A stretch of DNA of 64,000 bases from an uncultured Eubacteriales bacterium (GCA_934502885.1 CAKSUT010000008.1:1-64000); one strand, 5' to 3'; counted from the stretch's first letter, positions 1 to 7,974 are shown. The notes: generated by a model not told the origin, from the letters alone. Translations and numbers: made by a program.

Positions 1-250
1 CATTTAATGTTGAAGAAAAGCGAAGCTTTTCAACGTCATCTCCACTCTCCACTCTTCACACTCCACTCTCTTTTAATCGTCAATCGTCAATCGTCAATCG
101 TCAATTTGTGAAAGCGAAGCTCACGTCTCCGCACACGCTCAAAGTCAGCACCATTTAATGTTGAAGAAAAGCGAAGCTTTTCAACGTCATCTCCACTCTC
201 CACTCTTCACACTCCACTCTCTTTTAATTGTCAATCGTCAATCGTCAATT
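1..250. repeat. Tandem ~151-bp intergenic repeat, two copies, with heptamer tracts
   Basis: Two near-identical copies begin at 1 and 152 (period about 151 bp). Each copy has a hairpin GAAAAGC-GAA-GCTTTTC (about 16-32 and 167-183), then a pyrimidine-rich run of CTCCACT-type words, then a short tandem of the heptamer CGTCAAT (about 75-106 and 227-247). A further hairpin with the same GCGAAGC core lies at about 108-124. The second copy ends near 250, and 251-291 is plain sequence up to the stop of the next gene. I see no reading frame or protein-like signal in the stretch. The heptamer tract recurs at 33474-33497, so this is probably a dispersed intergenic family. Confidence 0.85.
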
Positions 251-291
251 TCAGCTCTCACATGAGCGAAGCAATACATCACCGAAAAGCT

Positions 292-1269
292 TTAGTTTTT
301 CTTTGCCACGCTTCCCCTCACAATAAGCTTCGACGGAATGAAATTTGTGTCCGGCTTGTTTTTCTTTGCAGTAAACCTCCCGGCAAGACGCTCGGACAGC
401 TTCGCAACCGCAACCTCACAGAGCTTTTCTATGTCGGTTGAAACTGTCGTGAGGGAAATGTTCTCCATGGCGGTAAAGCCGATGTTGTCCATTCCGATAA
501 CCGAAATATCCTTCGGAACGGAAAGCCCCCTGCGGTGAGCCTCTTCTATGACGCCGAGCGCTATGTAGTCGTATGCGCACACAACGGCGGTCGGCGGCTC
601 GTCAAGCTCCGCAAAGGCGCAAAAACCGTCGCTCCCGGCTTCGGCAAAACGCTTGCCCGAACGGAACACATAGTCCTTTCTCATATATATTCCATGCCTC
701 TCCGCTTCCTTCAGTACCATCGTCTCTTTTTCAACCGTGAGATTTTCGCCGATGAACCCCACTTTTTCGTGACCGTACTTCACAAGAAGATCAAATGCCT
801 CGGAAATACCGTTTTCCGTGTCGGACTCGACAGTTTCTATACCGCCGCCGCAGTTTTTTCCTATGGCGACCGCCGGGAAGTTTTCCGGATTCTCAATGAG
901 TCTTGTGTCGCCGATTATGATTATACCGTCAACCCGGCAGAACTCCGTATAGTAGCGGAAAAGCTCCTTGACACGGCTCTCGTCGAAATGGCTTGCCGAT
1001 ATGAGCATGACGTCGCCGTTCTTTTCGATTTTTTCCTCGAGAGAAAGTGCAAACTTGTGGTAGTATTCGCTCTTTATTTCCGGAATGACTACCGCAAAAA
1101 CACGCCTGTCGTAGCGATCCTTTTTGTACTTTTCGTAACAGCCGCACTTTTTCGCCGCAGCGTAAACAAGCTCCCTCGTTTCGTCGCTTATCTCGCGGCT
1201 TCCCGAAAACGCCTTCGAAGCCGTCGAGACCGACACCCCGGCAAGCGCCGCAACTTTGGCAAGAGTCAT
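292..1269 (-). CDS. LacI-family transcriptional regulator
   Basis: A 325-aa DNA-binding repressor-type protein. Residues 1-50 form the LacI helix-turn-helix (MTLAKVAALAGVSVSTASKA) with the usual hinge after it. The remainder is a periplasmic-binding-protein-like effector domain, expected to bind a sugar or related ligand. An in-frame GTG lies three codons upstream, but the ATG at 1269 is preceded at proper distance by AAAGGGGTG and puts the helix-turn-helix at the very N-terminus, so I use it. A consensus promoter lies just upstream. The PocR-AraC gene transcribed in the same direction ends 70 bp upstream. The ligand and target cannot be deduced; the next metabolic gene, the FAD oxidoreductase at 2366, is a possible target. 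Confidence 0.93.
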   Translation of the reverse strand: MTLAKVAALAGVSVSTASKAFSGSREISDETRELVYAAAKKCGCYEKYKKDRYDRRVFAVVIPEIKSEYYHKFALSLEEKIEKNGDVMLISASHFDESRVKELFRYYTEFCRVDGIIIIGDTRLIENPENFPAVAIGKNCGGGIETVESDTENGISEAFDLLVKYGHEKVGFIGENLTVEKETMVLKEAERHGIYMRKDYVFRSGKRFAEAGSDGFCAFAELDEPPTAVVCAYDYIALGVIEEAHRRGLSVPKDISVIGMDNIGFTAMENISLTTVSTDIEKLCEVAVAKLSERLAGRFTAKKNKPDTNFIPSKLIVRGSVAKKN

Positions 1270-1296
1270 TGGAATCACACCCCTTTGTCAGGTTGA

Positions 1297-1325
1297 AGTA
1301 TATCACATTTTCCGCGATATGTCAA
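1297..1325 (-). promoter_or_regulatory. Sigma-A promoter of the LacI-family gene
   Basis: On the minus strand TTGACA (1320-1325) and TATACT (1297-1302) are separated by exactly 17 bp, about 30 bp upstream of the ATG. Confidence 0.8.
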
Positions 1326-1339
1326 GATACACTCGGTAT

Positions 1340-2212
1340 TTACACACCGCCTCGCATATCCGACGGCGTTTTGCCGTACTTCTCGCGGAACACCCTGTTA
1401 AAATACGCCGCACTTCCGAAACCGACGGAAAGCGCGATTTCGGTAATGTTCATGTCGGAGGTCTCCAAGAGTCCCTTTGCCTTTTCAAGACGCAGATCCG
1501 AGAGAAACCTCTTGAAGCTTACCCCTGTGTCACGCTTGAATAACCGCCCGAGGTGCTTCGGATTCACGAAAAGCATCTTCGAGAATACCTCGAGCGAAAG
1601 CTCCGAGGCGTATTCAAGGTAAGAATAGCGCCGTATGTACTCGGTGAAGCTCTCGGTCGGCATTTTGTTTCCGTATGACGCCTCTTCGAGAATGCGGCAT
1701 ATGCAGTCCCCGACAAACCGCGCGACTTTCATGTACGGTTCGTCCGACTTCGCTTTTTCCGTGCTTTCTTCAAAGGCACGTACCGCCGATTCAAATGCCA
1801 CTCCGGCTTTTGCACAGGCGCTTTTTAACTTTGAAAGTCCCTCGTTCCCGCCGGTGTCGTAGCCGCCGCAGTAGACAATGCACCTCACCCTGCCGTCAAA
1901 GATGACGGGACACACCGCCTCGCATATTCCGAAACGACAGCGACCGCAGAAGCATTCTCCCTCTTTCGCAAGACGGTTCGCTTTGTCCTTGCATTCAAGA
2001 CAAAGCGCAAGTCCCTTTGACGTAGACTTTGCCGTGTCCGAGCAGAAATGCGACGAATGTATGCGGTATTTCTCCGATATGCCGAGCTTTTCGTAGCGCA
2101 GAATACCGGTGAGGTCTGTCACGCAAACGCTCATCCTCCGACCTGCCGTCAACGCCTCCAAAATGTCCTCGAGGTGCGGCATATCCGCATTGCCGACCCT
2201 TTCGTGTGCCAT
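1340..2212 (-). CDS. PocR-domain AraC-family transcriptional regulator
   Basis: A 290-aa regulator. Residues about 10-170 look like a PocR sensory domain: VCVTDLTGIL start, then a cysteine-rich stretch (FCSD, LCLECKD, CFCGRCRFGICEAVCPV) typical of this small-molecule sensor. Residues about 190-285 carry the two AraC helix-turn-helix motifs (ELSLEVFSKMLFVNPKHLGR and ITEIALSVGFGSAAYFNRVF). The start at 2212 is supported by GGAGG 7 nt upstream. It is divergent from the FAD oxidoreductase at 2366, whose promoter lacks a good -35 box, so activation of that gene by this regulator is the simplest reading. In PocR proteins the domain senses glycols or hydrocarbons; the ligand here is unknown. Confidence 0.93.
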   Translation of the reverse strand: MAHERVGNADMPHLEDILEALTAGRRMSVCVTDLTGILRYEKLGISEKYRIHSSHFCSDTAKSTSKGLALCLECKDKANRLAKEGECFCGRCRFGICEAVCPVIFDGRVRCIVYCGGYDTGGNEGLSKLKSACAKAGVAFESAVRAFEESTEKAKSDEPYMKVARFVGDCICRILEEASYGNKMPTESFTEYIRRYSYLEYASELSLEVFSKMLFVNPKHLGRLFKRDTGVSFKRFLSDLRLEKAKGLLETSDMNITEIALSVGFGSAAYFNRVFREKYGKTPSDMRGGV

Positions 2213-2245
2213 TGCGTTTCCTCCGTTTTTATCGCGCTTTTTTAC

Positions 2246-2274
2246 ATTATAGCACGATTGTCACGAAATTTCAA
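2246..2274 (-). promoter_or_regulatory. Sigma-A promoter of the PocR-AraC gene
   Basis: Minus strand TTGAAA (2269-2274), 17-bp spacer, TATAAT (2246-2251). Confidence 0.75.
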
Positions 2275-2317
2275 GTAAAAAGTTCCGAAAGTGCAAGAAA
2301 ACGGTGCTTTTACGGTG

Positions 2318-2323
2318 TATAAT
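2318..2323 (+). promoter_or_regulatory. -10 box of the FAD oxidoreductase gene, no good -35
   Basis: TATAAT at 2318-2323 sits about 45 bp upstream of the ATG. The positions expected for a -35 hexamer read AAGAAA-like sequence, far from consensus, which suggests an activator-dependent promoter. Confidence 0.5.
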
Positions 2324-2365
2324 CAAATCATGGAAAACAGATATCGGTGAAAGGAGACTACCGTT

Positions 2366-3637
2366 ATGTACAATTACGATGTCGTTGTCGTAGGAGGCGG
2401 CTTTACGGGAGTTGCGGCGGCAATAGCGGCGGCAAGAGAGGGACTTGACACAATAATTATCGAAAGCGCGGGTGCTTTGGGTGGTGCGGCGACAAACTGC
2501 CTTGTCAATCCGTTTATGGATTACCACATGAGCGTGACCGAAAACGGAGAGAAAAAGTCGGCTACGATAAATGTCGGTATATTCGCCGAAATAAGAAAGA
2601 GACTCGCCGAGTGCGGCGGCATGGAATCGGCGGAAAGCTGGGCGTTCGACGAAGAGAAACTCAAGGTCGTGCTTGACGATATGTGTGCGGAAAACGGCGT
2701 GAGGGTGCTTTTCCACGCAACGCTCTGCGGCGCCGATTGCCGCGACGGAAAAATCGAGTCGATAGAGGCGGTAACAAAGGCAGGAAGACTCGCCTTTGCC
2801 GCAAAGACCTATATCGACTGCTCCGGAGACGCCGACCTTGCGTTCATGTGCGGCTTCCAGACAAGACTCGGACGTGATGAGGATAACCTCTGCCAGCCTA
2901 TGACGCTTTGCTTCAGAGTCGCAAACGTAAAGGATACCGACGCTTTTCTGAAAAAAGAGATGCCTCGTCTTCAGACGCTCTACAAAGAGGCAAGAGAAAG
3001 CGGACGCATAAATAACCCCAGAGAGAACATCCTCGTCTTTTGGAGTATGGCACAGGGCGTGATACACTTCAACTCAACGCGAATCGTGAAGCGAAACCCC
3101 ACAGACCCCTTTGATGTGTCGATAGCCGAAGCGGAGGCGAGAAAGCAGGCGTATGAGCTTTTCGACTTCATAAAGGAGAACAGCGAATATTTTGAAAACG
3201 CTCACCTTATCTCGACCGCGGCGAATATCGGTGTGCGTGAAAGCCGCATGATAGACGGCGAATACATTCTGAACGAGGACGATATCCTCTCCTGCCGCGA
3301 TTTTCCCGACTCGATAGCCTGCGGCAACTACTGCATAGATATCCACAGCCCCGACGGCACGGGAACGACGATAAAGCACGTACCCGAGGGCAAGTGCTAC
3401 CATATACCGTACCGCTGTCTTGTACCTCTCGGAAGCCGCAACCTTGTCGTTGCCGGGAGAACGATATCCACATCCCACACGGCTCAGTCGGCGTACAGAA
3501 TAATTCCGATAGTCTGCTGTATCGGAGAGGGAGCAGGTACTGCCGCCGCCGTTGCGATAAAGGACGGCTGTGAGGTGAGTGCGGCGGATATAGGCAAAGT
3601 TCATGCCATACTCGACAAAAACGGCGCAAAGTATTGA
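2366..3637 (+). CDS. FAD-dependent oxidoreductase (FAD_oxidored family)
   Basis: A 423-aa flavoprotein. The N-terminus YDVVVVGGGFTGVAAAIAAA is a Rossmann FAD-binding motif followed by an acidic residue in IIIES, and GALGGAATNCLVNPF matches the FAD_oxidored (PF12831-like) family. A second FAD-contact segment appears near the end (RNLVVAGRTISTSHTAQSAYR and GEGAGTAAAVA). No signal peptide is seen, so it is cytoplasmic. Ribosome site AAAGGAG lies 9 nt before the ATG. Members often sit in carbohydrate or polyol loci, but the substrate cannot be read from sequence. It stands alone between two regulators upstream and a convergent aldo-keto reductase downstream. Confidence 0.88.
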   Translation: MYNYDVVVVGGGFTGVAAAIAAAREGLDTIIIESAGALGGAATNCLVNPFMDYHMSVTENGEKKSATINVGIFAEIRKRLAECGGMESAESWAFDEEKLKVVLDDMCAENGVRVLFHATLCGADCRDGKIESIEAVTKAGRLAFAAKTYIDCSGDADLAFMCGFQTRLGRDEDNLCQPMTLCFRVANVKDTDAFLKKEMPRLQTLYKEARESGRINNPRENILVFWSMAQGVIHFNSTRIVKRNPTDPFDVSIAEAEARKQAYELFDFIKENSEYFENAHLISTAANIGVRESRMIDGEYILNEDDILSCRDFPDSIACGNYCIDIHSPDGTGTTIKHVPEGKCYHIPYRCLVPLGSRNLVVAGRTISTSHTAQSAYRIIPIVCCIGEGAGTAAAVAIKDGCEVSAADIGKVHAILDKNGAKY

Positions 3638-3650
3638 TAACGTATACGCA

Positions 3651-3686
3651 CAAAAAACCGGCGAAGGAGCTTTTTCCCTCGTCGGT
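3651..3686 (-). terminator. Rho-independent terminator of the aldo-keto reductase gene
   Basis: Stem of about 11 bp (one mismatch) between 3657-3667 and 3676-3686, loop of 8 nt. On the minus strand it is followed by TTTTTTG. It lies between two convergent genes. Confidence 0.75.
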
Positions 3687-3704
3687 CATTTGCCTTTTGT
3701 CTTG

Positions 3705-4697
3705 TTACTCCGCGGAAATCTCGTCGATAAGCTTCAGTTCCTCTTCGGTGAAGTGCGTGTTGCGGATCGCCTTTATGTTGTCGAGTATCTGCGAAGATTT
3801 CGACGCGCCTATAAGCACGCTCGTTACAATGCCGTCGCGCAGAATCCACGCAAGCGCCATCTCCGCAAGCGTCTGACCCCTCTTTTCTGCAAGCGCATTG
3901 AGCTTCTTTATCTGTTCGAGACGTTTATCCGTAAGCGCCGACTCCTTGAGGTATCTGCCGTCCTTCTTCATGCGGCTGTCCTCGGGAATGCCGTGAAGAT
4001 ATTTGTCGGTGAGAAGTCCCTGCTCAAGGGGACAGAACGCGATAATTCCCTTGCCGAGTCCTGCACTCGTCTTTTTAAGACCGTTGTTTTCTATGGTTCG
4101 GTCGAGAATGGAGTAGCGGTTCTGGTTTATAACAAACGGAACGCGAAGCTCATCGAGAATCTTCGACGCTTTTTCAAGTCTTTCGCCGTCGTAGTTTGAA
4201 AGTCCCGCATAAAGAGCCTTGCCGGAATTTACCGCCTGTGCAAGCGCACCCATAGTCTCCTCAAGAGGCGTGTCGGGGTCGGGTCTGTGATGGTAGAATA
4301 TATCAACATACTCAAGACCGAGACTCTTAAGGCTTCTGTCAAGACTTGCAATAAGATACTTTCTGCTTCCGTGGTCGCCGTAAGGACCGGGCCACATATC
4401 GTAGCCTGCCTTGGTGCTTATGATAAGCTCGTCGCGGTATGCCGAGAAATTGTCGCGGAGAAGCCTGCCGGCGTTCTTTTCTGCGCTTCCGTAGGGAGGA
4501 CCGTAGTTGTTGGCAATGTCAAAATGCGTAATGCCGTTGTCAAATGCGGTGAACAAAAGCTCTTTCATGCTGTCGTAGCTTGCGTTGTCGCCGAAATTGT
4601 GCCAAAGACCGAGAGACACCGCCGGGAGAAGCAGACCGCTCTTGCCCAAACGGTTGTAAGTCATATTTTCGTAGCGTTTCTCGTTTGCAATGTACAT
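3705..4697 (-). CDS. yghZ: YghZ-like aldo/keto reductase
   Basis: A 330-aa NADPH-dependent aldo/keto reductase very close in sequence to the E. coli L-glyceraldehyde-3-phosphate reductase YghZ: SLGLWHNFGD, THFDIANNYGPP, AAYRDELIISTKAGYDMWPGPYG-type segments and LEYVDIFYHHR are all present. The catalytic Asp, Tyr, Lys and His can be seen in FDIANNYG, STKAGYD and FYHHR. The start at 4697 is kept because its N-terminus YIANEKRYENM aligns with the YghZ N-terminus; GAAAGGACGG is 12 nt upstream. Expected role: reduction of small aldehydes such as glyceraldehyde phosphate or methylglyoxal. It has its own promoter and terminator. Confidence 0.9.
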   Translation of the reverse strand: MYIANEKRYENMTYNRLGKSGLLLPAVSLGLWHNFGDNASYDSMKELLFTAFDNGITHFDIANNYGPPYGSAEKNAGRLLRDNFSAYRDELIISTKAGYDMWPGPYGDHGSRKYLIASLDRSLKSLGLEYVDIFYHHRPDPDTPLEETMGALAQAVNSGKALYAGLSNYDGERLEKASKILDELRVPFVINQNRYSILDRTIENNGLKKTSAGLGKGIIAFCPLEQGLLTDKYLHGIPEDSRMKKDGRYLKESALTDKRLEQIKKLNALAEKRGQTLAEMALAWILRDGIVTSVLIGASKSSQILDNIKAIRNTHFTEEELKLIDEISAE

Positions 4698-4759
4698 TTC
4701 CTTTTACCGTCCTTTCAGTTAAGTTTATCGGTGCAGGTTCTTACTTACTCTGCGAGAAT

Positions 4760-4789
4760 AGTATACCACGTGCAGAAGAAAATAATCAA
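4760..4789 (-). promoter_or_regulatory. Promoter of the aldo-keto reductase gene
   Basis: Minus strand TTGATT (4784-4789), 18-bp spacer, TATACT (4760-4765). A 9-bp inverted repeat (CAAATGTGA ... TCACATTTG, about 4794-4830) between this promoter and the sigE stop may act as a weak sigE terminator; it has no clean T run. Confidence 0.6.
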
Positions 4790-4821
4790 GGCTTCAAATG
4801 TGAACACGGTGAAACAGACGC

Positions 4822-5631
4822 TCACATTTGGTAGAATTTCTCTACCTCATCCTTTAACTCTTCGATTATCTTCTTTTCGAGTCTCGATATGTACGACTGC
4901 GATATTCCGAGTGCCTCGGCGACCTCTTTCTGCGTCTTTTCTCCGGCGTTTGTCCCTATGCCGAAGCGCATTTTTATTATCGCGCGGTCGCGGTCGCACA
5001 GCTTTTCAACCGCACGCCTTATGAAGTCCCGCTCTTCCTCCTCCTCAATTCCTCTGTAAACCGTGTCGGCGTCCGTGCCGAGAACGTCCGACAAAAGGAG
5101 TTCGTTTCCGTCGCGGTCAATGTTCAGCGGCTCGTCGAGGGAAACCTCGTTCCGAAGTCCCTGCGTCTTTCTTATGTGCATGAGTATCTCGTTCTCGATA
5201 CAGCGTGACGCATATGTCGCAAGCTTTATGTTTTTCTCGGGGTGAAACGTGTTTATCGCCTTTATAAGACCTATCGTCCCTATGGAAATGAGATCCTCGA
5301 GTCCTGTTCCCGTATTCTCGAACTTTTTCGCAATGTATACCACAAGCCGCAGATTGTGCTCGATGAGAAGCTTTCTTGCCTCTGCCGCCGCCTCGCACGG
5401 CTCACCCGGCATGAGCGCCGAAAGACAGCGCTGTTCCTCGGCACCCGTGAGGGGAGCGGGAAGTTTTGCCGCACCGTTTATGTAGTGTATCTCACCGCGG
5501 CAGAGCTTTCCGAAAAGTGCGGGAAATGATTTTCCGCTCCGCAACCTGAGAAGAAGCCGCGTTATCGGAGAGATACGGATGTCCCGACCGCATTTTGCGG
5601 CCGTATCTTTTTCTTTTGTGTAAGTGTTCAC
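4822..5631 (-). CDS. sigE: Sporulation sigma factor sigma-E precursor
   Basis: A 269-aa mother-cell sigma factor. Region 2 (LEDLISIGTIGLIKAINTF, KLATYASRCIENEILMHIRK) is nearly identical to Bacillus pro-sigma-E; LDEPLNIDRDGNELLLSDVLG and the region-4 helix-turn-helix TQKEVAEALGISQSYISRLE follow. The start is GTG at 5631, preceded by AAAGGA at 8 nt. By alignment to the Bacillus protein the mature N-terminus would fall near IHYINGAAKLPAPL (residue about 48), so the pro-sequence is about 47 residues against about 27 in B. subtilis. It lies 30 bp downstream of spoIIGA, whose product should cleave it, and is probably co-transcribed with it. Confidence 0.97.
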   Translation of the reverse strand: MNTYTKEKDTAAKCGRDIRISPITRLLLRLRSGKSFPALFGKLCRGEIHYINGAAKLPAPLTGAEEQRCLSALMPGEPCEAAAEARKLLIEHNLRLVVYIAKKFENTGTGLEDLISIGTIGLIKAINTFHPEKNIKLATYASRCIENEILMHIRKTQGLRNEVSLDEPLNIDRDGNELLLSDVLGTDADTVYRGIEEEEERDFIRRAVEKLCDRDRAIIKMRFGIGTNAGEKTQKEVAEALGISQSYISRLEKKIIEELKDEVEKFYQM

Positions 5632-5661
5632 TGTTACCGTCCTTTCTGACGCCGGCTTGTG

Positions 5662-6474
5662 TCAAATAACAAGCGATGCCGGAATTATGCCGTCGTTTCC
5701 GCCGAAGTCGCTGTCGGTCTGCGCAAGCGCAACCGTCGCTTCAATCGGTATGTATGTTCCCCCTGCCGCTTTGAGCGATACCTTCTCCGGCACAAGGCCG
5801 TAGAGTATACCGGTTCCGCCGGCAAAGGACGCCGGGATTATCCTCGGCTTTGCCGCAGAGAGGGGGATAAGGTCGCTGTCTTTGAGCTTTTCCGTGATGT
5901 CCGGGAAAACTCTGCCCGAAAGAATAATAACGCTGTTGCCGTTGTACGGATCCCTTAAAAGATTGCCGCTGTCGCATAAAAGCCGCACTTTTTTCTCGTT
6001 TCCGCAGAGCGTAATGCCGCATTCCGCCGTTTCCGCCGACCTTGCACGCCGCCCTCTTGCGCATAACTCACGTATCGCAAAGCACCCGAGAGCCGCCGCC
6101 GCAATTACCGCACCGAAACGGGGAGCCGCACGCCGTCCCGACAAACTGTATACCGCCTCGAGACAGCCGCCGAGAAGCAGATTTGCCGAGTAAAACGACA
6201 CCACCGAGAGAAGAAGAGTGCGCACACGCTTCGCACCACCGTAAGCGCAGAAGCACATGAGACACGCCGCCGCAAACCCCACCGCCGCCGAGAGAAGTCC
6301 CGAGAGTCCGTAGTACGCCGCCGCAACCGAATAAAGTCCCCCGAGTATCGACGCAATTGTTATTCCGGATTTTGTCACACGCTGACCGCATATTCTTCCT
6401 CCGGCGTAAAGAGAGAGTGCGTCAACGCAGAAATTTATTATAAAGAGAGAGTCTGCGTAAATTGTCTTTTCCAT
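5662..6474 (-). CDS. spoIIGA: Sigma-E processing peptidase SpoIIGA
   Basis: A 270-aa membrane aspartic protease that activates pro-sigma-E at the sporulation septum. Residues 1-130 contain about five hydrophobic segments beginning with YADSLFIINFCVDALSLYAGG. The cytoplasmic C-terminal half has the pepsin-like catalytic motif LLCDSGNLLRDPYNG (Asp about residue 168) and ends GNDGIIPASLVI, as in the family. Length fits (family about 300 aa). Start ATG 6474 with AAAGGA upstream. Gene order spoIIGA-sigE is the conserved spoIIG operon. A Spo0A box and a TATAAT lie in its promoter. Confidence 0.95.
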   Translation of the reverse strand: MEKTIYADSLFIINFCVDALSLYAGGRICGQRVTKSGITIASILGGLYSVAAAYYGLSGLLSAAVGFAAACLMCFCAYGGAKRVRTLLLSVVSFYSANLLLGGCLEAVYSLSGRRAAPRFGAVIAAAALGCFAIRELCARGRRARSAETAECGITLCGNEKKVRLLCDSGNLLRDPYNGNSVIILSGRVFPDITEKLKDSDLIPLSAAKPRIIPASFAGGTGILYGLVPEKVSLKAAGGTYIPIEATVALAQTDSDFGGNDGIIPASLVI

Positions 6475-6509
6475 GAGGCGACTGTCCTTTTTGCGTTTTT
6501 CACGCTATG

Positions 6510-6534
6510 ATTATACACCGCAGAGCCTGTCGAA
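6510..6534 (-). promoter_or_regulatory. spoIIG promoter with a Spo0A box
   Basis: On the minus strand a perfect 0A box (TGTCGAA on the plus strand, 6528-6534) lies 12 bp upstream of a TATAAT (6510-6515). The -35 region is poor, as expected for a Spo0A-activated sigma-A promoter. B. subtilis spoIIG is activated in this way. Confidence 0.7.
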
Positions 6535-6587
6535 ACGGCGTGAAACAAGCGATGAACTTTCATATTTGCAAAGTTTCAAAAATTGTG

Positions 6588-6616
6588 TTGATTTTTTGCG
6601 GAATGTTTGGTACAAT
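6588..6616 (+). promoter_or_regulatory. Sigma-A promoter of the rRNA methyltransferase gene
   Basis: TTGATT (6588-6593), 17-bp spacer, TACAAT (6611-6616). Confidence 0.75.
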
Positions 6617-6653
6617 GTTTACCTACAGACAATCTGCAAAGTGAGGAATAACC

Positions 6654-7886
6654 GTGGATAATACAAAAAGAGCTTTCGCAAAAGCAACCATTACTCCCAA
6701 GGGCGAGAGAATGCTCCGAGAGGGACACCCGTGGGTCTATGCCGACGAGGTCACAAATACTCCCGACGCCGCCGACGGAGACCTTGTGGACGTTTACTCC
6801 GCAAAGGACAGATACCTCGGCACGGGCTTCATTAACAGCCGCTCGAAAATAAGAATAAGGGTTATCTCGGATAACGCCAACGATAAATTCGACGAAGCTT
6901 TCTTCGCGAGACGTGTAAAATACGCCGTTGACTACAGACGGTGCGTCATGGGCGACGACTTTTCGGCGTGCCGCCTTATCTTCGGAGAAGCCGACAGATT
7001 CCCGGGACTCACCGTCGATCGCTTCGGAAGCATACTCGTGACTCAAACGCTTTCTCTCGGCATTGAAAAGAGAAAGGACATAATTCTTCCGGCAATTGTA
7101 AACTACCTTCGCGAATGCGGAGAAAAAATCGACGCCGTTTATGAGAGAAACGACGTCGCGATACGCGAGCTTGAGGGAATGAGCGAGTATAAAGCGTTCT
7201 ACACCGCAAAAGGACTCGACCTTGCGGACAACCTCGACGGCTTCTGCGAGATAACCGAGAACGGCATTAAGTATACCGTCGATTACATAAACGGTCAGAA
7301 AACCGGCTATTTCCTCGACCAGAAGTACAACCGCATGGCGATACGCAAGATTGCAAGGGGAAAGCGTGTCCTCGACTGCTTTACGCACACGGGAGCTTTC
7401 GCACTTAATGCCGCGGCGGCAGATGCCGAGTCGGTGACGGCGGTCGATGTGTCGGAGCTTGCTCTCGACGCCGCAGACAAAAACGCAGCCCTCAACGGCT
7501 TTACCAATTTTCACACCCTCAAAGCCGACGTTTTCGAGCTTCTTACAAATATGATGAGCGAAAAGAAGCACGATTACGACTTCATAATCCTCGACCCTCC
7601 GGCGTTCACCAAGAGCCGATCCACCGTAAAGGACGCATACCGGGGCTATAAGGACATAAATTACCGTGCGATGAAGATACTCCCGAGAGGCGGATACCTC
7701 GCAACCTGCTCCTGCTCTCACTTCATGCCGAACGAGCTTTTTGTGAAAATGCTCTGTGACGCCGCACGTGACGCCGCAGTGTCTCTCAGACAGATTGAAG
7801 CACGTCAGCAGTCGCCCGACCACCCCATTCTGTGGAATGTTCCCGAGACCGACTACCTCAAATTTTATATTTTCCAGATTGTTTGA
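6654..7886 (+). CDS. rlmI: Class I SAM-dependent rRNA cytosine-C5 methyltransferase (RlmI family)
   Basis: A 410-aa enzyme of the RlmI/RlmO type, which methylates C5 of a cytosine in 23S rRNA (C1962 in E. coli). The N-terminal 80 residues form a PUA-like RNA-binding domain (LREGHPWVYADEV). The SAM motif is KRVLDCFTHTGAFALNAAA (about residues 236-254), the substrate motif is FIILDPPAFTKSR (about 308-320), and the motif with the catalytic cysteine is TCSCSHFMPNELF (about 349-361). Start is GTG 6654 with GAGGA upstream. It is monocistronic. Some family members have been annotated with other targets, so the exact nucleotide is inferred. Confidence 0.9.
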   Translation: MDNTKRAFAKATITPKGERMLREGHPWVYADEVTNTPDAADGDLVDVYSAKDRYLGTGFINSRSKIRIRVISDNANDKFDEAFFARRVKYAVDYRRCVMGDDFSACRLIFGEADRFPGLTVDRFGSILVTQTLSLGIEKRKDIILPAIVNYLRECGEKIDAVYERNDVAIRELEGMSEYKAFYTAKGLDLADNLDGFCEITENGIKYTVDYINGQKTGYFLDQKYNRMAIRKIARGKRVLDCFTHTGAFALNAAAADAESVTAVDVSELALDAADKNAALNGFTNFHTLKADVFELLTNMMSEKKHDYDFIILDPPAFTKSRSTVKDAYRGYKDINYRAMKILPRGGYLATCSCSHFMPNELFVKMLCDAARDAAVSLRQIEARQQSPDHPILWNVPETDYLKFYIFQIV

Positions 7887-7941
7887 CGAATACCGCCAAA
7901 ACTTTTTACATTTATCGCTTTAAGATACACATATCCACTGC

Positions 7942-7947
7942 TATAAT
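7942..7947 (+). promoter_or_regulatory. -10 box upstream of pncA-pncB
   Basis: TATAAT at 7942-7947, with a poor -35 (TTTAAG, 17 bp upstream). I see no recognisable NiaR or NrtR operator. Confidence 0.5.
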
Positions 7948-7974
7948 GGTTAAAACTCGAAAGGGGAGAAGCAC

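Noticed and set aside
1..250. Possible CRISPR array at the window start
   Set aside because: Only two long copies and heptamer tandems, with no regular repeat-spacer pattern and no cas genes.
7887..7974. NiaR or NrtR operator upstream of pncA-pncB
   Set aside because: No palindrome resembling either known motif could be found.
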